Shown: one piece after another, positions 34,497 to 39,436 of the stretch
Position numbering within the stretch: the first letter of the stretch is position 1
Layout: every line of letters starts with the position of its first letter
DNA from: an uncultured Christensenella sp.
GTDB taxonomy: Bacteria > Bacillota_A > Clostridia > Christensenellales > Borkfalkiaceae
NCBI GenBank assembly: GCA_910579295.1
Contig: CAJTTC010000018.1
Location: 1 to 39,436 of the forward strand
Direction of reading: 5' to 3'
DNA length: 39,436 bases
Notes under the pieces: generated by a model
What the model was told of the DNA's origin: nothing
Database searches by the model: none
What the model saw: the letters and a program-made list of their open reading frames with translations, nothing else
Made by a program: the position numbers and the translations under genes

Positions 34497-35015
34497 ATGA
34501 TAAAACTGACTTTACCCATTGACAAACAACAAGTTGAGAAGTTACGCGCAGGCGACAGCGTACTCGTTTCGGGCACTATTTACACGGCGAGGGACTGCGC
34601 GCACAAGCGGCTGGTTGAAATGCTCTGCCGTGGCGAGGAATTGCCCTTTGAGATTAAGGACGCGTTTATTTATTATGCAGGTCCGTGTCCCGCTAAGCCG
34701 GGATATGCGAGCGGTAGCTGCGGTCCTACCACCTCGGCGCGTATGGACGTTTACGCGCCCGTGCTGTTGGACGCGGGGCTTGGCGGAATGATCGGAAAGG
34801 GCGAGATGTGCGAGGACGTGCGGCAGGCGCTTATGCGCAACAATTGCGTTTACTTTGCGGCAATCGGCGGCGCGGGCGCGCTTTACGGCAAGGCTATAAA
34901 GTCGAGCGAGCTCGTCGCTTTCCCCGAACTTTTATCCGAAGCCGTGCGGCGGCTTGAAGTAATTGATTTCCCCGCCGTAGTCGCAATGGACAGCAAGGGC
35001 AACAGCATATATTAA
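34497..35015 (+). CDS. Class I fumarate hydratase, beta subunit
   Basis: The 172-residue partner of the alpha subunit contains the SGTIYTARDCAHKR, IYYAGPCPA and GPTTSARMD motifs of the swivelling C-terminal domain, with the catalytic residues of the class. Unlike its upstream partner it has a strong Shine-Dalgarno (AAGGAG) about 9 nt before the ATG at 34497, as expected for an internal cistron. It ends at a strong terminator. Confidence 0.93.
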   Translation: MIKLTLPIDKQQVEKLRAGDSVLVSGTIYTARDCAHKRLVEMLCRGEELPFEIKDAFIYYAGPCPAKPGYASGSCGPTTSARMDVYAPVLLDAGLGGMIGKGEMCEDVRQALMRNNCVYFAAIGGAGALYGKAIKSSELVAFPELLSEAVRRLEVIDFPAVVAMDSKGNSIY

Positions 35016-35034
35016 TAACCTATACATATTACCA

Positions 35035-35072
35035 CCCCGCCGCCCGAAAGCTTTCGGGCGGCGGGGCTTTTC
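35035..35072 (+). terminator. Terminator of the fumarase operon
   Basis: A perfect 32-bp palindrome (35035-35066, centre AAGCTT) is followed by CTTTTC. It may also serve ylmC on the opposite strand, though no T run is seen there. Confidence 0.8.
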
Positions 35073-35101
35073 AAAAACATAATATAAGAGCATAATAATA
35101 T

Positions 35102-35488
35102 TTACTCGTAATCGTCGAAGTTGCGGCGCGGGTCGGGCGGAGGATAATACGGCTTGCCGTTAGGCGGGCAATTGGGTTTACCGTTGGGCGGACAAGGCGG
35201 GCACGGAGGATAAGGCGGCGGGCACGGCGGCGCGGGCGGGCGTTCTCCCTTAGGCGGCTCCTGACCGCACTTTACCAGCACGACGTCCTCCCCTATCCTT
35301 ACGATATTGGCTACGGGAATAAATATATCGCTCCTGGAAAATTTAAAGCCTTTGCTCCCCGTAACGAAAATCCCCTTTAATTTATTGTCGGGGAAGAAAA
35401 AGGCAAGGTCGCACACTCTACCTAAGTTTTTGCCGTCCGACACGGATATAGCGTCCATTTTCTTTAATTGACTGAATAAAAATTCCAT
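35102..35488 (-). CDS. YlmC/YmxH-type PRC-barrel protein with Pro/Cys-rich tail
   Basis: Of the 128 residues, the first 75 or so form a PRC-barrel (KKMDAISVSDGKNLGRVCDLAF split at residue 10, IFIPVANIVRIGEDVVLV), the type conserved as YlmC/YmxH in spore formers near sigG. The remaining 50 are an unusual tail of Pro, Cys, Gly and Asn with a repeated CPPNGKP unit and PPCPP steps. Such a tail might crosslink or bind metal; this is inference. The ATG at 35488 has no Shine-Dalgarno. It lies downstream of sigG and a CvpA gene, which fits sporulation linkage. Confidence 0.78.
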   Translation of the reverse strand: MEFLFSQLKKMDAISVSDGKNLGRVCDLAFFFPDNKLKGIFVTGSKGFKFSRSDIFIPVANIVRIGEDVVLVKCGQEPPKGERPPAPPCPPPYPPCPPCPPNGKPNCPPNGKPYYPPPDPRRNFDDYE

Positions 35489-35529
35489 ATAAAAATATAT
35501 GCGGCAAACAACCGAATGTTGTCTGCCGC
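35489..35529 (-). terminator. Hairpin between the CvpA gene and ylmC
   Basis: GCGGCA-x-ACAAC pairs with GTTGT-x-TGCCGC (35501-35529). The minus-strand T tract is ATATATTTTT. It may terminate or attenuate the CvpA transcript before ylmC. Confidence 0.5.
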
Positions 35530-35549
35530 GTTTGATTTTTTCAGTAAAA

Positions 35550-36137
35550 TTATCCTACGAACGCCTCGGGTTCGGACGGAATAATCCTTTGGATAATGTA
35601 TTGCAGGGGATTGTGCTCGAAGATATAGTCTATCCTAAGCTTACTGCCGCTTATGCTGTTTATGAAATCCTGCTCCGTATTGCCGCCGATAAGGTCGATC
35701 ACGTGGAAAACAAGCAGAGCTATCATACAGGCTATAGCCACCATAAACACCGCGCCGAAAAATCTGTTTACGACTTTCATTACGGCGTTTTCCGCTTCGA
35801 CAACTCCCTTTATTATATTGACGATTATTATCCTTACAATCTGCACGATTATAAAGATTGCAACCGCAAGAATAATCTTTTCGATGCCTATATCTATAAG
35901 GAAGTTGACGATAGTGTTATCGGCGTTCTTCATCACGGTTAAAAGCTTTGCCATTAATTCCTGTACAAAGCCCCAGCTCGATACAATGCCTATGCAGAAA
36001 TATGTGACGACAACGGAAATAATTACGCCCACTATGCCGCCCGTAAAAATTTTAAGCAATTTGCCGAAACCGACAAGGCTGCCTATTAACAGCGATAAAA
36101 CTAAAACGCCTATTACAATCCAATCAACAAGTTGCAT
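35550..36137 (-). CDS. CvpA family membrane protein
   Basis: The 195-residue protein has four hydrophobic segments (about 5-25, 30-52, 85-110 and 128-150). The N-terminal WIVIGVLVLSLLIGSLVGFGK pattern is characteristic of CvpA-type proteins, linked in other bacteria to membrane and envelope stress. The ATG at 36137 follows AGGAGG by 6 nt. It sits between sigG and ylmC with its own promoter. Confidence 0.82.
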   Translation of the reverse strand: MQLVDWIVIGVLVLSLLIGSLVGFGKLLKIFTGGIVGVIISVVVTYFCIGIVSSWGFVQELMAKLLTVMKNADNTIVNFLIDIGIEKIILAVAIFIIVQIVRIIIVNIIKGVVEAENAVMKVVNRFFGAVFMVAIACMIALLVFHVIDLIGGNTEQDFINSISGSKLRIDYIFEHNPLQYIIQRIIPSEPEAFVG

Positions 36138-36158
36138 TGTATCCTCCTGTATGCTCTA

Positions 36159-36186
36159 ATTATAGCACACAAATTTACAATTTCAA
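36159..36186 (-). promoter_or_regulatory. Promoter of the CvpA family gene
   Basis: On the minus strand TTGAAA (36181-36186) and TATAAT (36159-36164) are 16 nt apart. Confidence 0.6.
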
Positions 36187-36265
36187 ACATCTTGATTGGA
36201 TAAATTTTGCTGTTTTTCTGTAAATTTTACTGGTTTTAATTATAATTTGCCATTTTTGTCATCAT

Positions 36266-36312
36266 TAAAAAATCAAAAGCCGCCGTTGACTTAGATTTAA
36301 CGCGCGGCGGCT
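36266..36312 (-). terminator. Terminator after sigG
   Basis: On the minus strand AGCCGCCG pairs with CGGCGGCT (36278-36312) and is followed by TTTTGATTTTTT. Confidence 0.75.
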
Positions 36313-36324
36313 CTCTTGTTCAAT

Positions 36325-36830
36325 TCAGCATATATCCGCCTTAATTCTTTTGAGAGCGGATTTTTCAAGGCGCGAAACCTGAGCTTGCGATATGCCCACT
36401 TGTTCGGATATTTCAGTCTGCGTCTTGCCCTCGAAGTATCGCAGGAACAGAATGTTGCGCTCCCTCTCGCCAAGTCGCGTTATCGCCTCGTACAGAGCGG
36501 CTTTCTCCGTCCACACCTCGTCGTTGTTCTTAACGTCGAAAATCTGATCCATTAAAAGCAACGTATCGCCCTGCTTGTTGTACACCGGGTCGTATAGCGA
36601 AACGGGGTCGGAAATGGCGTCGAGAGCATAGGCGACCTCCGACACCGCGATATTCATTTCCCTGGCAATTTTGTCGTAGGTTACGTCGTCGCACTCCTCT
36701 TCCAGCTTCTCGCGCACCTTTAAAACCTTATAGGCTGTGTCGCGTATCGAGCGCGAAACCCTTAAAGAATTGCCGTCACGCAAATACCTCTTTATCTCGC
36801 CCAAAATCATAGGAATAGCCTTTGTACTGC
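36325..36830 (-). pseudogene. sigG: sigG, 3' part only, interrupted by a recombinase-bearing element
   Basis: This encodes the C-terminal 161 residues (from the ATG at 36810) of forespore sigma factor SigG. GEIKRYLRDGNSLRVSRS, ALDAISDPVSLYDPVYN and ISQAQVSRLEKSALKR match SigG much better than SigF. About 95 N-terminal residues, including most of region 2, are missing. Upstream of the ATG the frame still reads S-T-K-A-I-P-M, the conserved S-T-Y-A-V-P-M of SigG, then degenerates and meets a TGA at 36841-36843. The break is therefore at roughly 36811-36830, next to a serine recombinase gene. Either the gene is dead, or it is rebuilt by excision as sigK is by skin. A sigma-A-type promoter and an AAAGG site 8 nt before the ATG could also give a truncated protein. 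Confidence 0.88.
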
Positions 36831-36859
36831 GAAACCGACTTCAATGTTTTAGTAAGGTT

Positions 36860-36888
36860 ATTATAGCATATTATGGGGGCAATTGCAA
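36860..36888 (-). promoter_or_regulatory. Outward promoter at the left end of the element
   Basis: On the minus strand TTGCAA (36883-36888) and TATAAT (36860-36865) are 17 nt apart; +1 is near 36853. It lies between the recombinase terminator and the sigG remnant and reads into the remnant. Confidence 0.7.
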
Positions 36889-36933
36889 GCGGAATCAAAA
36901 AATAAAAATTTTGAACATTAGTAAAATTTCCCA

Positions 36934-36969
36934 TAAAAAAAGTCTTTGGAAAAGAGTTCCCAAAGACTT
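36934..36969 (-). terminator. Terminator after the serine recombinase gene
   Basis: On the minus strand AAGTCTTTGG pairs with CCAAAGACTT around a 10-nt loop and is followed by a run of T, 17 nt past the stop. Confidence 0.88.
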
Positions 36970-36985
36970 CCTTGATTATAAAAAG

Positions 36986-38485
36986 TTAATCGCTACTATT
37001 TAAAGGCATTTTCCCAACCAATAATTGTTCATATTCATTTTGCTTCAAATAGACCTGAATTTTTCCGGCTGTCAATACAACTTTATGCACAATGGCTCTT
37101 ACAACATTTTGCTTTTGTCTTTCGTCTAACTTGCCCCAAACATCAGGTAAAGTTCGTAACATTTCAGCCTTTTCTTCCATCATTTTTGTAATACCCTTTT
37201 TTTCCTTTTCGACTTCAATGTTCTTTTCCTGCTTCTTAATTTCAAACTTTACTTTTTCGGCTTCGTCTAAAATACTGTCATCGCCAAGTCTTTGAAATGC
37301 CTTAACTAATCTGTCATATTCAGTTTTTAATTCAGAAATCTTTTTAGTTAATCCCTCGATTACATCGCCGTCAGTTGTCAGCTTTTCTTTTATATCGTCT
37401 TTATAACGCATTGATGAATTTAAAATTATTTGTACCACAGCTTCTTCAACTTGTTCGGCATCATACTTATAATTAGCACAATTTTGGTCTTTAATTAAAT
37501 TCCTTTTTCCATTACTTTCATATTGAGAATAGCAAATTAATTTTAGTTTTTTATTCTTCCCTTTCCCATATTGCATATATCTCATTTTTGCGCCACATCT
37601 TCCGCAATATAGCAATGACGACAATAGATAAGTTGACGGATTTCTTGTTACGCTTCTGCTTTTAAGTATGCGCTGGGCTTTATCGAAATCTTCATCCGAA
37701 ATAAGCCTTTGATGTACGCCCGGATACTGCTCGCCCTTAAATGTTATTTCTCCTAAATATGTTCTGTTCTTTAAAACATTAAAAACGACAACATCAGAAG
37801 AAAGTCCAAGCACTGTTGCAATTTTTAAAGGAGAAAATTCCATTGAATTATATAATTCAAATATCTTACGGACTATTATTGCTTTATCAGGGTCAACTGC
37901 AAGATTTCTGATTTCTTTTGAATAATAATACCCATAGGGGGGATTTCCACCACCTTTCCATAATCCTTCTAACGCTCTTTGCTTGCGCCCTAAAAATAAT
38001 TTAGTAACGATAGCATCGTGGTCCATTTCAGCAAATATAGAGAGTATGGAAATCAATATTCCATATGTCTGTTTGCTTCGGGAATCAATACTGTCTTTAA
38101 CGGCAAAAAAGTCGCACTCGGCTTTGGCGCAATCTTCTTTTAAAAATTTTAAAATAAGCATTTGCGTTCTGCCTATACGGTCAAGAGAATGAGTAATTAC
38201 AAATTTAATTCTTTTCTCCTTCATAAGTTTTAAAAGGCACTGAAATGCAGGGCGTTTATCGTTCATACCCGTATAACCGTCGTCAACGAAAACTACTACA
38301 TTTTGTATATCGTAAGCCTTGCAATATCTTTCATTTGCTCCATATTGGACATCTAATCCATAACCGTCCTGCGCTTGCGAATCAGTTGATACTCGCAAAT
38401 ATATAGCCGTAATATCCGTCATTTCGTCCGTGATTTCTTCGTAAGTCGGATAGTTAAATTTAATTACCTTGCTTTTCTCTTTCAT
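36986..38485 (-). CDS. Large serine recombinase (site-specific integrase/excisionase)
   Basis: The 499-residue protein has the size and layout of SpoIVCA, the skin recombinase. The resolvase domain has nucleophile S33 (YLRVSTDSQ) and catalytic Arg region HSLDRIGRTQ (99-108). The recombinase domain includes GGGNPPYGYYYS (178-189). A zinc ribbon has C294, C297, C318 and C336. A Lys/Glu-rich coiled coil spans about 375-445. The C-terminal VHKVVLTAGKIQVYL also fits. The ATG at 38485 follows GGAG by 8 nt. It should catalyse integration into, and with a directionality factor excision from, sigG. TnpX of Tn4451 is a longer relative. All key residues seem present. Confidence 0.95.
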   Translation of the reverse strand: MKEKSKVIKFNYPTYEEITDEMTDITAIYLRVSTDSQAQDGYGLDVQYGANERYCKAYDIQNVVVFVDDGYTGMNDKRPAFQCLLKLMKEKRIKFVITHSLDRIGRTQMLILKFLKEDCAKAECDFFAVKDSIDSRSKQTYGILISILSIFAEMDHDAIVTKLFLGRKQRALEGLWKGGGNPPYGYYYSKEIRNLAVDPDKAIIVRKIFELYNSMEFSPLKIATVLGLSSDVVVFNVLKNRTYLGEITFKGEQYPGVHQRLISDEDFDKAQRILKSRSVTRNPSTYLLSSLLYCGRCGAKMRYMQYGKGKNKKLKLICYSQYESNGKRNLIKDQNCANYKYDAEQVEEAVVQIILNSSMRYKDDIKEKLTTDGDVIEGLTKKISELKTEYDRLVKAFQRLGDDSILDEAEKVKFEIKKQEKNIEVEKEKKGITKMMEEKAEMLRTLPDVWGKLDERQKQNVVRAIVHKVVLTAGKIQVYLKQNEYEQLLVGKMPLNSSD

Positions 38486-38507
38486 AAATATTTCTCCAAA
38501 GTATAAT

Positions 38508-38654
38508 TTATCTTATAGGTTTTCTTTCGGGATAATATTTGTAATAAATCTCATTCACAATATCGCTTATATATTCGTTGATACAAATATAATTTTTTAA
38601 GTCATTGAGTTTTATTTTATTGTCCCCCATGAAAATCTCTACTTCTTCAATCAT
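38508..38654 (-). CDS. Small ORF upstream of the recombinase; directionality-factor candidate
   Basis: The 48-residue product from the ATG at 38654 (GGAGG 3 nt upstream, rather close) is charged and aromatic-rich: IEEVEIFMGDNKIKLNDL, ending in YYKYYPERKPIR. An ATG at 38630 would give 40 residues. It ends 22 nt before the recombinase start, so the two are probably co-transcribed. I do not recognise a family. Small proteins next to large serine recombinases are often recombination directionality factors, so that role is suggested by position only. Confidence 0.5.
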   Translation of the reverse strand: MIEEVEIFMGDNKIKLNDLKNYICINEYISDIVNEIYYKYYPERKPIR

Positions 38655-38672
38655 AATCCTCCAAAAATATTT

Positions 38673-38736
38673 AAAGCCTTGATTTTTAATAATTATTGCC
38701 AATTAATAGAAATAATTAAAACAAAATCAAGGCTTT
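38673..38736. repeat. Inverted repeat, 14-bp arms, between element genes
   Basis: AAAGCCTTGATTTT (38673-38686) and AAAATCAAGGCTTT (38723-38736) are perfect inverted copies with an AT-rich loop of 36 nt. T runs flank the plus side. It may terminate transcripts or bind a regulator; it encloses the candidate promoter of the small ORF. Confidence 0.65.
38703..38730 (-). promoter_or_regulatory. Candidate promoter of the small ORF-recombinase unit
   Basis: On the minus strand TTGATT (38725-38730) and TATTAA (38703-38708) are 16 nt apart. The upstream bases AAAAAAGCC with TTGA are repeated exactly at the other element promoter (39394-39406). Confidence 0.4.
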
Positions 38737-38739
38737 TTT

Positions 38740-38967
38740 CTATTCTATTTTAGGGCCATACTGCTTCTGCAAGGCTTGATACCCTGCGTAAATCAGTTCT
38801 ACCTTTGTAATACTGTTCTTTTTGAGAAAGACCGTTATTTCTTCGTAAAGCTGTCGGTCTATGCTTGTTTCAAACACTTTGTTCTTTGCTTGTCGTTCTT
38901 CTTTATGCTTTTCTTCGTATCGTCTTTGCGCTAACCGCTTCGGCGTGTCGGGCTTTTTCGTTACCAT
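38740..38967 (-). CDS. Small element protein, possible ribbon-helix-helix regulator
   Basis: The 75-residue protein has a very basic N-terminal 30 residues (KRLAQRRYEEKHKEERQAKNK). A pattern of one strand and two helices follows (VFETSIDRQLYEEITVFLKK, then SITKVELIYAGYQALQ), as in CopG/Arc-type DNA-binding proteins. It may be the repressor of the element, acting at the palindrome at 39358-39373; this is inference. The ATG at 38967 follows AGGAG, which overlaps the stop of the gene upstream, showing a compact operon. Confidence 0.65.
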   Translation of the reverse strand: MVTKKPDTPKRLAQRRYEEKHKEERQAKNKVFETSIDRQLYEEITVFLKKNSITKVELIYAGYQALQKQYGPKIE

Positions 38968-38975
38968 AATTTCTC

Positions 38976-39332
38976 CTATGCCACATATATAAGTTCTGAT
39001 AAAATTTCTTCTTCTATGAGCTTCTGCATTTCCGTCTGTCTGCGGTAATCTTCTATAAAGTTTCCCGTTCTCTTATACCTTTCGTCTTTCGATAGCTTTT
39101 CAAACATAGTGTTATAAAGTTCGTCAGCAGCCTTGTCAATACTGTGCAGATATTCGGGAAGGTTGGCTATTGTCCAATCAAGCCCTTTATCTTCAAGATA
39201 CTTTCTTTTAAGCGTTCCGTATTTACCGTAAACGTGTTGAACGGTCTTTACGTTCGCTTGATACACCTTAATCTCCTCAACCGTCAAGCCTTCGCCCCTA
39301 TCTGCTTTTGCAATGATTTCCTGTACGTTCAT
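38976..39332 (-). CDS. TnpV-like transposon protein
   Basis: The 118-residue protein resembles TnpV of Tn4451-type elements, with KYGTLKRKYLEDKG, PEYLHSIDKAADELY and a C-terminal EEEILSELIYVA. TnpV proteins travel with large serine recombinases, and an excision-related role has been suggested. The similarity is moderate and rests on pattern memory. I chose the ATG at 39332, 7 nt after GGAGG; the in-frame ATG at 39338 is only 1 nt from that site. It is first in the operon from the promoter at 39369-39397. Confidence 0.65.
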   Translation of the reverse strand: MNVQEIIAKADRGEGLTVEEIKVYQANVKTVQHVYGKYGTLKRKYLEDKGLDWTIANLPEYLHSIDKAADELYNTMFEKLSKDERYKRTGNFIEDYRRQTEMQKLIEEEILSELIYVA

Positions 39333-39357
39333 AACCATACCTCCGTTTTTTATTATA

Positions 39358-39373
39358 ATCGTATATATACGAT
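39358..39373. promoter_or_regulatory. Perfect 16-bp palindromic operator over the element promoter
   Basis: ATCGTATATATACGAT reads the same on both strands and covers the -10 box and start region of the promoter at 39369-39397, a position suited to autorepression. Confidence 0.7.
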
Positions 39374-39397
39374 ATAGTATTTTTTTGTATTTGTCAA
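39369..39397 (-). promoter_or_regulatory. Promoter of the TnpV-like operon
   Basis: On the minus strand TTGACA (39392-39397) and TATCGT (39369-39374) are 17 nt apart. A second TATAAT lies further downstream, at about 39353-39358. Confidence 0.65.
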
Positions 39398-39436
39398 GGC
39401 TTTTTTAAAAATTTTTATTTTTTATGCGTAATTTTT

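Larger units (their letters stand above)
36823..39436. mobile_element. Serine-recombinase element inserted in sigG (left part; right end outside window)
   Basis: From about 36823 the sequence turns AT-rich and its codon use changes. It encodes, in order from the left end, a large serine recombinase, a small ORF, a possible ribbon-helix-helix protein and a TnpV-like protein, all on the minus strand, and runs off the window. The left boundary is inferred from where SigG homology stops (36811-36830); the exact crossover dinucleotide cannot be set from one end. No target duplication is expected, since such recombinases leave only a 2-bp shared core. Size and cargo are unknown. Confidence 0.8.

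Noticed and set aside
36325..36810. A complete short sigma factor of another class
   Set aside because: SigG-specific stretches and the readable S-T-K-A-I-P motif before the ATG show that it is the 3' part of sigG.
36325..36810. Identification as SigF
   Set aside because: ALDAI-DPVSLY and GEIKRYLRD match SigG; SigF has different residues at these places.
36986..38485. Calling the recombinase TnpX of Tn4451
   Set aside because: TnpX is about 200 residues longer. Length and layout fit SpoIVCA-like recombinases better, although the neighbour is TnpV-like.

Overview
The window looks like a chromosome segment of a spore-lineage Clostridia (Bacillota). It carries an RNA polymerase sigma factor of the SigG type, a YlmC/YmxH PRC-barrel protein, a large Bacillus-type SRP RNA, and housekeeping genes typical of monoderm Firmicutes. 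Most of the window is GC-rich in codon use. The right end, from about 36.8 kb, is clearly AT-rich and differs in style. Nearly all genes lie on the minus strand; the plus-strand exceptions are a radical SAM/DUF4130 pair, the SRP RNA and fumarase. No tRNA, rRNA or CRISPR array was seen.

Layout, left to right. 1-3.84 kb: a two-gene unit from a consensus promoter. It encodes a membrane protein joining a degraded GH3 glycosidase module to a degenerate AAA+-like module, followed by a small membrane protein cut by the window edge. 4.2-8.5 kb: a Pr6Pr-type membrane protein, two coupled FAD oxidoreductases and a ferritin-like diiron protein. 8.6-13.5 kb: uvrB-uvrA with a LexA-like site. 13.7-15.8 kb: a two-component system. 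16.0-18.0 kb (+): a radical SAM protein and its DUF4130 partner, predicted to act in DNA repair or modification. 18.2-19.8 kb: Mrp ATPase and a DUF975 protein. 19.97-20.24 kb (+): SRP RNA. 20.3-22.2 kb: a NatAB-type ABC transporter. 22.5-29.6 kb: uppP, a parvulin-like lipoprotein, mfd and pth. 29.7-34.5 kb: prs, tadA, an M14 carboxypeptidase, rlmH and a CPBP protease. 33.6-35.0 kb (+): two-subunit class I fumarase. 35.1-36.8 kb: ylmC, a CvpA-type protein and the 3' part of sigG.

The most striking feature is at 36.8 kb. sigG lacks about its first 95 codons. Its reading frame continues upstream into the conserved motif (S-T-x-A-I-P-M) and then breaks. Immediately beyond is an AT-rich element with a 499-aa large serine recombinase, a terminator, small ORFs, a TnpV-like protein, a possible ribbon-helix-helix protein and a palindromic operator. 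This resembles the B. subtilis skin element in sigK, but here the interrupted gene is sigG. A sigma-A-type promoter sits at the junction and reads into the sigG remnant. The missing 5' half of sigG should lie beyond the right edge if the element is intact.

A second theme is leaderless transcription. Several genes without Shine-Dalgarno sites have a canonical -35/-10 placed so that the start codon falls at or within one base of the predicted +1. Other genes in the window have strong Shine-Dalgarno sites. Three nucleotide-excision-repair genes (uvrA, uvrB, mfd) also occur in the window.
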